Assembly: GCA_964460845.1 (NCBI GenBank)
Contig: CAYWRZ010000001.1
Span: 186,001-250,000 of the forward strand
Source of the DNA: CAYWRZ01 sp964460845
GTDB taxonomy: Bacteria; Bacteroidota; Bacteroidia; Flavobacteriales_D; UBA2798
DNA: 64,000 nucleotides
Reading direction: 5' to 3'
Below the pieces are notes generated by a model. The model saw nothing but the letters and a program-made list of their open reading frames with translations. It was not told where the DNA came from and did no database searches. Below, piece by piece: positions 53,049-60,784 of the stretch (position 1 is its first letter; each line of letters starts with the position of its first letter). A program made the translations under genes and the position numbers.

Positions 53049-54473
53049 TCAGTGGTGCTCTGCATCGCTGTGGGCATGATCATGATCGTGGTCATGATCA
53101 TGGTCGTGGTCGTGCGTATGCTCGGCATCCTGCCCGGTGAGCTTACGGAACTCGTCGTAAGAGACCTCACTGCGATCGAGCGTCACGGTTTCCTTCAGGA
53201 AAGCCATCACTTTGCGGTTGTACAGCTCGTCGTAAATGCGTTTGGCCTCGTCCTGATTAGACAGGATACGTTCTGCGCTTTGAGCGGCACGTTCATCGTC
53301 CATGGGGGGCAAACCGTAGCGGGCGTACTGCGAGTTGAGGTAGCTCTTGGCGTACTCGAGCGCTTCTTCGCGGCCTACTTTGATATCGTTATCGCGGATA
53401 ATTTTGTTTTCGATAAGCTGCCATTTGAGTCCGCGCGAATAAAAGGGGTATTCGGCTTCCAATTGCTCGGGCGTAATAGGCTTTTCGTTGGTAGCGACTA
53501 TCCAGCGTTTGAGGAACTCGTCGGGAAGGTTAATCACTACGGTATCGAGCAGCTTTTCGCTGGCTTCGCGATAGAATATACGGTCGCTATCGAACCCGAA
53601 GGCTCTGGTTAGATCTTCGTGTATTTGGCCGTTCAGCTCTTCTTCTGAACTTACTTTTCCTTCACCGAATACGCGGTCGTAAAATTCGGCATTCAGCTCG
53701 GCCGGTTCAACGCGTTTGATTTCATTGATGGTAAAGCGGAAGTTACGGCCTACCGTACGGGCTTTTTCCTGACTCACACCCAGCATCGACGACATATCGG
53801 CAAGGCTGTGCGATACTTTACGGGGATCGACATTAACCTGATCGCCGGGTTTGAGGCCGCTCAACTGTTGTTTCAGATCTTCTTCGTGGAGGAACTCTAC
53901 TGAGATGGTCGAATCGTGCGCTATACCCCCTTCGACCGGATTACCCTGCTCATCGAGCTCGGTAAAAGTGCCCAGCAGCATATCGGTCGGTTCAGACACT
54001 TCGGCGTTCACGAGCTTTCCGTAACGGCGGCGGATATCGTTGAGCTGTCGGGTTACCAGCTCTTCATCTACGCGGGGCGATTGATAAGGCACGCTCAGGC
54101 TTGAGAGGGCCAGATCGAACTGAGGAGCCAGACCTACTTCGTAAGCAAATTCCATGGCTGCATCTTCCGTAAAGTCAAAGTCCTTACCCTCATCCTGCGG
54201 AAGGGGATTCCCGAGCAATTCGAGCTTCTGTTCGGCGATATAGGCCGACAGACGATCATTGAGCAGGCGGTTTACTTCTTCGGCTAACAGGCTTTTACCA
54301 TACATTTTTTTGACCATCGACACGGGTACGTGCCCCGGACGGAACCCTTTGATAGTGGCTTTTTTAGAATAATTTTTTACGGCTGCCTCGTAACCCGGCT
54401 TGTAATCTTCAGGGTTAAGAGCAACCCTTATGATTAGGCGCTGTTCTCCCGCGTTTTCCTGTGTAATGTTCAT
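53049..54473 (-). CDS. tig: trigger factor with His-Asp-rich C-terminal tail
   Basis: 474 residues. Trigger factor is the ribosome-bound chaperone for nascent chains. The N-terminal ribosome-binding signature is FRPGHVPVSMVKKMYG near 43-58 (variant of FRxGxxP), followed by a PPIase-like region (about 150-240) and helical C-terminal arms. The tail (about 451-474) is an alternating His-Asp run followed by AHSDAEHH, a plausible metal-binding extension. His codons CAC/CAT are mixed. clpP lies 49 bases downstream. Confidence 0.95.
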   Translation of the reverse strand: MNITQENAGEQRLIIRVALNPEDYKPGYEAAVKNYSKKATIKGFRPGHVPVSMVKKMYGKSLLAEEVNRLLNDRLSAYIAEQKLELLGNPLPQDEGKDFDFTEDAAMEFAYEVGLAPQFDLALSSLSVPYQSPRVDEELVTRQLNDIRRRYGKLVNAEVSEPTDMLLGTFTELDEQGNPVEGGIAHDSTISVEFLHEEDLKQQLSGLKPGDQVNVDPRKVSHSLADMSSMLGVSQEKARTVGRNFRFTINEIKRVEPAELNAEFYDRVFGEGKVSSEEELNGQIHEDLTRAFGFDSDRIFYREASEKLLDTVVINLPDEFLKRWIVATNEKPITPEQLEAEYPFYSRGLKWQLIENKIIRDNDIKVGREEALEYAKSYLNSQYARYGLPPMDDERAAQSAERILSNQDEAKRIYDELYNRKVMAFLKETVTLDRSEVSYDEFRKLTGQDAEHTHDHDHDHDHDHDHAHSDAEHH

Positions 54474-54561
54474 CTGACTATTGTTTTTTGCGCTGCGGCA
54501 TTAAAAATTTTTAATTCGATTGCTCAAGTGCCCGGCATTACCCGGGGCTGAAAATGACCCG

Positions 54562-54569
54562 CAAAGTTA
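54562..54569 (-). promoter_or_regulatory. -7 box of tig
   Basis: Minus-strand TAACTTTG, a full TAnnTTTG match, 88 bases before the tig ATG. A long leader would result. Confidence 0.45.
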
Positions 54570-54730
54570 CACAGTTTTTAGCAAACCGGATGTTTATCTG
54601 TCGTCGAAATTTCAGGTCCTGCTGTTAAAATTTGGCTGAAAACGTGGATTTTTGTGCCACAGGCATGGCAGAGGGAGGAAAGTTTCTTTTCTTTGGCGAG
54701 AAACCCTGAGTCTTGTCGGGCCGAAAATTT

Positions 54731-55612
54731 ATGAAAGCGCTTTCATATTACCTCTGTTTGCCCTTTCTGTACCTGGTATCGCTGCTTCCTTTTCCGCTGC
54801 TTTACCTGTTGTCGGATATGCTGTTTGTACTGTTGTTCTATGTACTGCGGTACCGGCGTAAAATTGTCTCTTCCAACCTAAAGCGCTCATTTCCTTCTTT
54901 TTCCGAAAAAGAACGACAGGCAATAGAACGGCGGTTTTACCGTTACTTCTGTGATCTTTTACTGGAAACTTTCAAAACACTTACTTTTTCGCCTGCGCAA
55001 GCCTCAGCCCGCTGCCGTTTTGACGCGCATACCGTACAGCTTTTCGATCGGCTGGACCAGGAAAAAAGAAGCTTTATCATTGTAATGGGACATTTCGGCA
55101 ATTGGGAATGGGCAGGCAGCGCTTTCAGTCTGAGGTTTCCGCAACCGCTTTACGTGATCTATCACCCCTTGAGCAACCCTTATTTCGACCGGCTGATTTA
55201 CCGTATGCGTACCCGTTTCGGCACCCGGCTTTACGCGATGAAAGATACCTTCCGGGAAATGGTCAAAAACCGCAGGGAAGTAAACGCCACCGCATTTATC
55301 GCCGACCAAACCCCTTCGCCCGAGCGCGCCTGGTGGACTACTTTTCTGCACCAGGATACTCCGATTTTTATGGGCACCGAAAAAATCGCACAAAAATTGA
55401 ATCTGCCTGTAGTCTATGTAAGCGTAAACCGCAAAAAAAGAGGATATTACGAGATAAGCACCGAAATGCTCACGGAGCATCCGGAAACCACCCAAGAGGG
55501 CGAGATTACGGAATTGCATACCCGCAAGCTGGAAAAAGACATTTTGCATCAACCCGAAATTTGGCTGTGGAGTCACCGGCGCTGGAAGCATAAACGCACT
55601 ACCGCTCCCTAA
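54731..55612 (+). CDS. LpxL/HtrB-type lysophospholipid acyltransferase
   Basis: 293 residues from ATG at 54731; a TTG 18 bases upstream is less likely. A membrane helix at about 8-35 precedes the acyltransferase motif GHFGNWEWAG (HxxxxE, near 117). FIADQTPSPERAWW is a conserved second block. The family adds secondary acyl chains to lipid A. The next gene is a desaturase; both act in the membrane. Confidence 0.92.
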   Translation: MKALSYYLCLPFLYLVSLLPFPLLYLLSDMLFVLLFYVLRYRRKIVSSNLKRSFPSFSEKERQAIERRFYRYFCDLLLETFKTLTFSPAQASARCRFDAHTVQLFDRLDQEKRSFIIVMGHFGNWEWAGSAFSLRFPQPLYVIYHPLSNPYFDRLIYRMRTRFGTRLYAMKDTFREMVKNRREVNATAFIADQTPSPERAWWTTFLHQDTPIFMGTEKIAQKLNLPVVYVSVNRKKRGYYEISTEMLTEHPETTQEGEITELHTRKLEKDILHQPEIWLWSHRRWKHKRTTAP

Positions 55613-55627
55613 ATGCCTTCTCTTTCT

Positions 55628-55635
55628 TATCTTTG
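55628..55635 (+). promoter_or_regulatory. -7 box of the desaturase gene
   Basis: TATCTTTG, a full TAnnTTTG match, 21 bases before the ATG at 55657. Its last three bases read as an in-frame TTG. Confidence 0.5.
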
Positions 55636-55656
55636 ATACGCACTTACTACTACCTT

Positions 55657-56622
55657 ATGCTTGAAGGAAAAGCACTCATCTTAGCTACCAAACGTTACGC
55701 GCAGGAAAACCCTGTAAAAAGCTGGTATTATACCCTTTCCACCTGCTTTATTCTGCTGGCGCTGCTATGCGGCACGCTTTACAATTTTCACCTTTCGCTC
55801 AAAATTCTGTGTAGCGTGCTCGCCGGATTGGTCATTGTCCGTCTTTTTGTGATTTATCATGATCATCAGCATCAGGCCATTCTTTCGCGTTCCAAAGCGG
55901 CCGAAATCCTTTTCACCGTGTTCGGTATGTACACCATCGCACCTACCGGAATATGGAAGCGTTCACACGATTTTCATCATAAAAACAACTCGAAGCTCTT
56001 TAGTGCGAGTATCGGTTCTTATCCCATTTATTCGAAAGAAAAATACCGTAGTGCCAGCAAAAAAGAACAACGCGAATACCTGTTTACCCGTCACCCGCTG
56101 GTGATTTTGTTCGGTTATTTTTTCATGTTTTTTTACGGTATGATTCTGAGCTCGCTGCTCAATAATTTCAGGAAACATTACGATTCGCTGATTGCACTGC
56201 TTGTACATATCGGCTATCAGGTGGTAATCGGCTGGTTTTTCGGTTGGCAGGGCTGGCTGCTCTGTTGTTTTATTCCTCATTTTATCTCGTGTAGTATTGG
56301 GGCTTATCTGTTTTATGCCCAGCACAATTTCCCGGGTGTAAAATTTAAAGACAATGCCGACTGGAAATACGAGCTTGCCGCATTAGAATCGTCGAGCTAC
56401 ATGAAAATGAATCCCTTTATGCGCTGGGTAACTGCCAATATCGGCTATCATCATATTCATCACCTCAATGCGCGGGTTCCTTTTTACCGCCTGCCCGAGG
56501 CGATGGAAGAAATGCCCGAGCTGCAACGGGTAACCACCACTTCGCTTCATCCTAAAGACATTATCGCCTGCCTGCGGCTGAAAGTGTGGGATCCCGAGCG
56601 GCAGCAGATGACAGGACTATAA
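55657..56622 (+). CDS. fatty acid desaturase (membrane di-iron enzyme)
   Basis: 321 residues from ATG at 55657; the TTG at 55633 lies in the promoter box. Histidine boxes are HDHQHQ (near residue 68), HDFHHKNN (near 104) and HHIHH (near 268), the three-box pattern of FA_desaturase. Four to five membrane helices surround them. The enzyme adds double bonds to acyl chains; a carotenoid or other ketolase/hydroxylase role is a weaker alternative. Confidence 0.9.
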   Translation: MLEGKALILATKRYAQENPVKSWYYTLSTCFILLALLCGTLYNFHLSLKILCSVLAGLVIVRLFVIYHDHQHQAILSRSKAAEILFTVFGMYTIAPTGIWKRSHDFHHKNNSKLFSASIGSYPIYSKEKYRSASKKEQREYLFTRHPLVILFGYFFMFFYGMILSSLLNNFRKHYDSLIALLVHIGYQVVIGWFFGWQGWLLCCFIPHFISCSIGAYLFYAQHNFPGVKFKDNADWKYELAALESSSYMKMNPFMRWVTANIGYHHIHHLNARVPFYRLPEAMEEMPELQRVTTTSLHPKDIIACLRLKVWDPERQQMTGL

Positions 56623-56697
56623 GCGTTTGTCAAAAAAGTTTCCGGTTTTTTTCCGTATATTTAAGATAGAGGTGCCATTTTATAAAACTACATCGTG

Positions 56698-56910
56698 ATG
56701 AAAAAGCTCAATCTGATCATGCAGGAAATTATCCGGCTTACGGCCGAAATGGAAACACATTTCCCTGAATTATACCAGCATTTGGAGGAAACACCCCTTC
56801 CTTTGGGCCAAAAGCCCGATGGCGATATCAGCACGGCCGAGCTGGAGAACTACCTAAACACCCTGCGCGAGCAACTGATTACACATTTAGAAACACACCA
56901 GAAGAAATAA
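56698..56910 (+). CDS. small helical protein of unknown function
   Basis: 70 residues from ATG at 56698. Almost entirely helical, acidic and Leu-rich, ending LREQLITHLETHQKK. No signal peptide or cofactor motif. Its own promoter-like TATATTTA (56656-56663) is upstream. The family is not recognised. Confidence 0.65.
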   Translation: MKKLNLIMQEIIRLTAEMETHFPELYQHLEETPLPLGQKPDGDISTAELENYLNTLREQLITHLETHQKK

Positions 56911-56983
56911 GCCGACGGGCTTACTCCGAAGATAGCGGTGCCCCCCAAAGGTAAGCGCCCCGATGGTCAAAGGCAGAAGATTT

Positions 56984-56991
56984 TACCTTTG
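56984..56991 (+). promoter_or_regulatory. -7 box directly ahead of the FrnE-type gene
   Basis: TACCTTTG, a full TAnnTTTG match, ends only 4 bases before the ATG at 56996, so the transcript may be leaderless. Confidence 0.45.
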
Positions 56992-56995
56992 TAAG

Positions 56996-57817
56996 ATGAA
57001 CCTGAAATTACTTTTGATAGGGCTGCTCTTCAGCGCCTGCGAATCGGGTACGGGTACCCCTTCGGGCGATAGTACGGCTCGGGACATCGTAATTCTTAAT
57101 ACTCCGAAAATGAAAATAGAAATCTGGTCGGACGTGCAATGTCCGTTTTGTTATATCGGCAAAAGAAAATTTGAAGAAGCCCTGCAGCAGTTTCCCGAAC
57201 GGGAACGGGTAGAAATCGTGTGGCGCAGCTTTCAGTTGGATCCGAACTTAGAGCCTCAGCCGGGAAAGAGCATTTATGCGTACTTAGCCGAAGCCAAGGG
57301 GCAAAGTATAGAGTGGTCGCAGCAAATGCACCAGCAGGTCACCGAAATGGCACGCGAGGCCGGACTCACCTATAATTTTGACCGGGCTGTAATTGCCAAT
57401 TCCTTCGATGCGCACCGCCTGATACAATTAGCCAAGACGAAAAACCTGGGCGACGAAGCCGAAGAGCGAATTTTCAAAGCCTATTTTACCGAAGGAGAAG
57501 ACATTGGAAATCATGCTACACTCGTGAAGCTCGGCACCGAAATAGGATTGGGCAAAGAAGAGGTGGAAAAAATGTTAGCCTCTGCCGAATATGCCGAAGC
57601 CGTGCGGCAAGACATCGAGGAAGGAGCCAAGCTGGGACTTCGCGGCGTTCCTTTCTTTGTAATGGATCGCAAATACGGGGTATCGGGCGCACAAGCACCT
57701 GAAGTTTTTCTGCAAACCATCGAGAAAGCCTTCGCCGAATGGGAAAAAGAAAACCGCCCGGTAAAGCTGCAAACCATCGACGGAAAAAGCTGTACCCCGC
57801 AAGGTGAATGTGAATAA
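56996..57817 (+). CDS. FrnE-like DsbA-family oxidoreductase with lipoprotein signal
   Basis: 273 residues from ATG at 56996. The N-terminus MNLKLLLIGLLFSACESG is a lipoprotein signal (Cys near residue 15). The catalytic domain starts MKIEIWSDVQCPFCYIGKR with a CPFC redox motif, followed by the helical insert and the cis-Pro loop RGVPFFVMD. FrnE proteins are usually cytosolic and start at the MKIEIWSD methionine, so membrane anchoring is unusual. It ends with two extra Cys (SCTPQGECE). Confidence 0.88.
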   Translation: MNLKLLLIGLLFSACESGTGTPSGDSTARDIVILNTPKMKIEIWSDVQCPFCYIGKRKFEEALQQFPERERVEIVWRSFQLDPNLEPQPGKSIYAYLAEAKGQSIEWSQQMHQQVTEMAREAGLTYNFDRAVIANSFDAHRLIQLAKTKNLGDEAEERIFKAYFTEGEDIGNHATLVKLGTEIGLGKEEVEKMLASAEYAEAVRQDIEEGAKLGLRGVPFFVMDRKYGVSGAQAPEVFLQTIEKAFAEWEKENRPVKLQTIDGKSCTPQGECE

Positions 57818-57836
57818 TTCACGTAGATCCACATGC

Positions 57837-57854
57837 TATACCCGATCGGGTATA
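57837..57854. promoter_or_regulatory. HipB-type operator palindrome
   Basis: A perfect 18-base palindrome TATACCCGATCGGGTATA, two bases before the repressor ATG. The layout TATN..ATA with C/G tracts resembles HipB operators (TATCC-N8-GGATA in E. coli). It probably mediates autorepression. Confidence 0.75.
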
Positions 57855-57856
57855 AC

Positions 57857-58063
57857 ATGGACACTTTTTCAATAGCTGATTTTATAAAATATCAACGCAA
57901 ACAGGCCAAACTTTCTCAAGAAGAATTAGCCGGGAAAGCCGGTGTAGGCCTCCGTTTTATACGCGAACTGGAGCAGGGAAAAACGACCTTACGGCTTGAT
58001 AAAGTGAATCAGGTATTGAGCCTGTTCGGATTTACTACGGGCGTGACGCATAGATACGCTTGA
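57857..58063 (+). CDS. HipB-like XRE-family antitoxin/repressor
   Basis: 68 residues from ATG at 57857. A helix-turn-helix (about 15-60) with QAKLSQEELAGKAGVGLRFI and the y4mF/HipB-type ELEQGKTTLRLDKVNQVLSL. A perfect palindrome just upstream is its likely operator. The usual downstream hipA toxin is missing; only a short frame that looks like the toxin's last residues is seen at 58066-58155. The protein may now be an orphan repressor. Confidence 0.9.
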   Translation: MDTFSIADFIKYQRKQAKLSQEELAGKAGVGLRFIRELEQGKTTLRLDKVNQVLSLFGFTTGVTHRYA

Positions 58064-58065
58064 CC

Positions 58066-58155
58066 CCTACACGCTGCTTTTTACCAACGCTTCCACAAAA
58101 ACAGTATGCGGAATTACTCGACGAAAGGTATAGAAGATTAAAACTCGCAGTTTAA
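58066..58155 (+). pseudogene. probable remnant of hipA (C-terminal scar)
   Basis: An open stretch with no start codon, reading FLPTLPQKQYAELLDERYRR and ending LKLAV stop at 58153-58155. This FLP..-Q..Y..LL..R-RL pattern is like the C-terminus of Bacteroidota HipA kinases. It lies where hipA would end relative to hipB, so almost all of the toxin gene seems deleted. The identification rests on a short peptide and is tentative. Confidence 0.4.
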
Positions 58156-58157
58156 TC
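58136..58157 (+). terminator. possible terminator of the hip remnant
   Basis: An AT-rich imperfect stem GATTAAAACT / AGTTTAATC (one bulged A, loop CGC) followed by TTTACTTTT. It overlaps the remnant's last codons. Confidence 0.4.
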
Positions 58158-58159
58158 TT

Positions 58160-58167
58160 TACTTTTG
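58160..58167 (+). promoter_or_regulatory. -7 box of the SRPBCC gene
   Basis: TACTTTTG, a full TAnnTTTG match, ends 51 bases before the ATG at 58219. Confidence 0.4.
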
Positions 58168-58218
58168 AAACAACTATTTTATCGTATTCGCAGATCCTAA
58201 TTTTTAACCTTCTTCCTC

Positions 58219-59064
58219 ATGTCCACCGCTCCGCTCACCTTAGAAAAAACGATTCACGCTCCGAAAGAAAAGGTATGGAAAGCACTCACCGATTCCATTG
58301 AATTAGCCGAATGGTTTTTTGATGCGCCCGCATTTCAGGCCAAAACGGGGCAATCCTTTTCGTTTGAGCTTCGCAAAAACCGCAAAGCCTACGTGCATTT
58401 TTGTAAAGTGACGGAAGTCAGTGAAGAAAACCGACTCTCTTACACCTGGCGCTACAAGGGCTATAAAGGCGATTCGGAAGTCAGCTTCGAGCTGTTTCCC
58501 GAGGGCGATCGTACGCGAATAAAAGTGGCCCACCGGGGCATCGAAACCTTTCCTTCGGACAATGCCGATTTCTCGGCCACGAGCTTCGAAGAGGGCTGGA
58601 ATACGCTGCTGGATCAGGCATTGCGCGAATTTTTGGAAGAAGACAGTATCCGCTTATCGATCGAGATTCAGGCTCCAGTTGAAAAAGTGTGGCATACGCT
58701 TACCGACGATGCGGCTGTGCGCCAATGGGCCGAAGCCTTTGGAGAAGGGGTCTTTATTGAAACCGACTGGAATCAAGGTTCGGAAGTGGTGTGGAAAAAC
58801 GAAGAAGGATATGTAGGAGCACGAGGTGTGCTTACGGTAAAAAATCAGCCCGAGCAGATCAAGATCACCTTTTACCAAAATGCCGACGAGCAGTCGCCTG
58901 CGCCATTGGGCACTTATTCCGAAACCTACACCCTGCAAGCGCTTGGGGAGCAGACCACACTGCATATCGAAGCCGGCACCATGGCCATTAAATATTGTAA
59001 AATGCACAGGCCGCTTTGGACCGAAGCGATAGAAACAATAAAAGAGTTGGCGGAGGAAGAATAA
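58219..59064 (+). CDS. tandem SRPBCC (AHSA1-like) domain protein
   Basis: 281 residues. Two START/Bet v 1-like domains: the first at about 6-140 starts LTLEKTIHAPKEKVWKALTD, the second at about 145-280 starts IRLSIEIQAPVEKVWHTLTD. The two share the same opening motif, showing an internal duplication. AHSA1-like proteins bind hydrophobic ligands or act as co-chaperones. It ends at a terminator shared with the tRNA gene. Ligand unknown. Confidence 0.88.
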   Translation: MSTAPLTLEKTIHAPKEKVWKALTDSIELAEWFFDAPAFQAKTGQSFSFELRKNRKAYVHFCKVTEVSEENRLSYTWRYKGYKGDSEVSFELFPEGDRTRIKVAHRGIETFPSDNADFSATSFEEGWNTLLDQALREFLEEDSIRLSIEIQAPVEKVWHTLTDDAAVRQWAEAFGEGVFIETDWNQGSEVVWKNEEGYVGARGVLTVKNQPEQIKITFYQNADEQSPAPLGTYSETYTLQALGEQTTLHIEAGTMAIKYCKMHRPLWTEAIETIKELAEEE

Positions 59065-59091
59065 AGCCGAAATTCGTTGTTATCCATAAAA

Positions 59092-59116
59092 AAAGAGAAG
59101 CATATAGCTTCTCTTT
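59092..59116. terminator. bidirectional terminator of SRPBCC gene and tRNA-Leu
   Basis: A perfect 10-bp stem AAAGAGAAGC / GCTTCTCTTT with an ATATA loop, T run on both strands. Confidence 0.9.
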
Positions 59117-59120
59117 TTTG

Positions 59121-59202
59121 TGCGGGCGGAGGGACTCGAACCCACATGCCTCGCGGCGCTAGATCCTAAGTCTAGTGCGTCTGCCAATTTCGCCACGCCC
59201 GC
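59121..59202 (-). tRNA. tRNA-Leu (anticodon UAG)
   Basis: 82 bases on the minus strand. Acceptor GCGGGCG pairs with CGCCCGC, the T-arm carries GGTTCGAGTCC, and the anticodon arm CTAGA-CTTAGGA-TCTAG gives anticodon UAG, decoding CUA leucine codons. A long variable arm is present, as expected for tRNA-Leu. The 3' CCA is not encoded. Confidence 0.97.
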
Positions 59203-59228
59203 TTTGAACCGCCTTTCGGCTTCGCGGA

Positions 59229-59236
59229 CAAATATA
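59229..59236 (-). promoter_or_regulatory. -7 box of tRNA-Leu
   Basis: Minus-strand TATATTTG, a full TAnnTTTG match, 26 bases upstream of the tRNA 5' end. The leader contains a GCC-GAAA-GGC mini hairpin. Confidence 0.6.
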
Positions 59237-59325
59237 GAGAAAAAAACGGTGCAGCCACTTTCCTTTGCGAGGCTACGAAATTTCAGCGAATGGATTTTTT
59301 GCCCGCTTCTGCGCAAATTTATGGT

Positions 59326-59333
59326 TACCTTTG
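59326..59333 (+). promoter_or_regulatory. -7 box of the flavin reductase gene
   Basis: TACCTTTG, a full TAnnTTTG match, 19 bases before the ATG at 59353. A TTG at 59299-59301 is 24 bases upstream, slightly far for -33. Confidence 0.5.
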
Positions 59334-59352
59334 TGTTCCTGTATTTTTTGCT

Positions 59353-60246
59353 ATGTTACGTATCGATCCAAAAGAAATAGCGGTGCCTAAGCTGCACGGC
59401 TACCTGCTCGGAGCCGTAGGCCCACGACCGATTGCATTTGCCAGCACGATAGACAAAGAAGGTCGCCCTAATCTGGCACCTTTCAGCTTTTTTAACGTGT
59501 TCAGCGCCAATCCGCCGGTGCTTATTTTCTCTCCCGCGCGCAGCGGCCGCACCAATACCACCAAGCATACTTACGACAATGTGAAAGAAGTACCCGAAGC
59601 GGTGATTAACATTGTCAATTACGACCTGGTGCAGCAGGTTTCGCTGGCCAGCACCGAATACCCCAAAGGGGTGAACGAATTTGAAAAAGCGGGGCTTACC
59701 CCGCTGGCATCGGAGCTTGTGCGACCATTCAGGGTGAAAGAGAGTCCGGTACAGCTTGAATGCAAAGTAAAGCAGGTAGTGGAGTTGGGCGATCAGGGTG
59801 CAGCCGGCAATCTGATTATCTGTGAGGTAGTGATGATCCATATCCGTGAAGAGCTGCTCGATGAGAAAGGAATTATCGATCAACGAAAGATAGACCTTGT
59901 AGCCCGCATGGGTGGCAACTGGTACTGCCGTGCGCACGGCGATGCGCTTTTTGAGGTCGAAAAGCCCCTTACTTCGATAGGGATAGGCGTGGACGGTATC
60001 CCCGCCTCTATCCGCCACAGCCGTTTTTTGACGGGTAACGATTTAGGCCGTTTGGGCAACAGTGAAAACCTGCCTGACGAAACGGAAGTGAACGAATACA
60101 AGCTACTGGAGCTAAGCGATTTATTTCTCGCACACGAAGGACAGGGAGCCGCCCTGGAAGAGGCCCTGCACCGCCATGCGCATCAGCTTCTCGAAGAAGG
60201 AAAAGTGCAGGAAGCCTGGAAAACCCTGCTCAGCTTTAACGATTAA
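59353..60246 (+). CDS. flavin reductase-family protein
   Basis: 297 residues from ATG at 59353; an upstream ATG would place the -7 box inside the gene. The opening LHGYLLGAVGPRPIAFAST, the NLAPFSFFNVFSANPP block and the C-terminal helical extension match flavin reductase-like (DIM6/NTAB) proteins. They bind FMN and reduce or use flavin. The substrate is unknown. It is followed by the DUF3127 gene after 30 bases. Confidence 0.9.
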   Translation: MLRIDPKEIAVPKLHGYLLGAVGPRPIAFASTIDKEGRPNLAPFSFFNVFSANPPVLIFSPARSGRTNTTKHTYDNVKEVPEAVINIVNYDLVQQVSLASTEYPKGVNEFEKAGLTPLASELVRPFRVKESPVQLECKVKQVVELGDQGAAGNLIICEVVMIHIREELLDEKGIIDQRKIDLVARMGGNWYCRAHGDALFEVEKPLTSIGIGVDGIPASIRHSRFLTGNDLGRLGNSENLPDETEVNEYKLLELSDLFLAHEGQGAALEEALHRHAHQLLEEGKVQEAWKTLLSFND

Positions 60247-60276
60247 TCAATTCAACCCGGAAATAAAATCAAGTGT

Positions 60277-60648
60277 ATGTACAACCTAAGAGCTACTCTC
60301 AAACTTGTCAAACCCGTACAACAGGTAAGTGAAAAATTCCGCAAGCGCGAATTTGTGGTGACCGATAATGCCTCACAATACACCCAATACATTACTTTTC
60401 AGGCCACCCAGGATAAATGTGATCTGCTTAACGGACTGAACGAAGGCGACGAAGTGGAAGTGGGCTTTTACCTGCGCGGGCGCGAATGGAAAGACAACCG
60501 CAGCGGCGAAATGAAATATTTCAACTCGCTCGAAGCCTACAAAATTCAGAAAACCGGCGGACAAGCCGCTCCTGCTCCCGGTTTCGAGGCGGGAGAGCCC
60601 GTCGATTACGGTCAGGGTACCGACGAATCGGACGATCTGCCGTTTTAA
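60277..60648 (+). CDS. DUF3127 OB-fold-like protein with SSB-type C-terminal tip
   Basis: 123 residues. The N-terminal 95 residues (LRATLKLVKPVQQVSEKF, KREFVVTD and FYLRGREWKDNRSGEMKYF) form a small OB-like fold. A Gly/Ala/Pro linker and the acidic end DESDDLPF follow, nearly identical to the ssb tip DDDLPF in this window. It may bind single-stranded nucleic acid and SSB partners. No experimental role is known to me. Confidence 0.88.
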   Translation: MYNLRATLKLVKPVQQVSEKFRKREFVVTDNASQYTQYITFQATQDKCDLLNGLNEGDEVEVGFYLRGREWKDNRSGEMKYFNSLEAYKIQKTGGQAAPAPGFEAGEPVDYGQGTDESDDLPF

Positions 60649-60667
60649 TCCTATTTAACAGCTATTT

Positions 60668-60700
60668 ATACCCGGAGTGTAAAAAAATGCTTCCGGGTAT
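60668..60700 (+). terminator. rho-independent terminator of the DUF3127 gene
   Basis: A 9-bp stem ATACCCGGA / TCCGGGTAT followed by seven T, 20 bases after the stop codon. Confidence 0.9.
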
Positions 60701-60771
60701 TTTTTTGTGAAAAAGCGTAAGAACCCTTTTCAAAATGGCATTGGGATTGTAAGACAGGTAAGCGAATTTTT

Positions 60772-60779
60772 TATCTTTA
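60772..60779 (+). promoter_or_regulatory. possible promoter of the 60785 lipoprotein
   Basis: TATCTTTA at 60772-60779, one base off the consensus, with TTG at 60747-60749 and a 22-base spacer. It ends 5 bases before the ATG. Confidence 0.4.
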
Positions 60780-60784
60780 ACCTT

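Noticed and set aside
53076..53114. Repeated CAY-GAY trinucleotides as a possible CRISPR-like or satellite repeat
   Set aside because: The repeat lies in frame within tig and codes for His-Asp; there are no spacers.
54474..54730. AT-rich region upstream of tig as a possible riboswitch
   Set aside because: No conserved paired stems are visible by eye; only a -7 box is supported.
57810..57822. Palindrome GTGAATAATTCAC at the end of the FrnE-like gene
   Set aside because: It is short and contains the stop codon; no gene starts next to it that needs it, and the longer palindrome at 57837 explains the repressor site.
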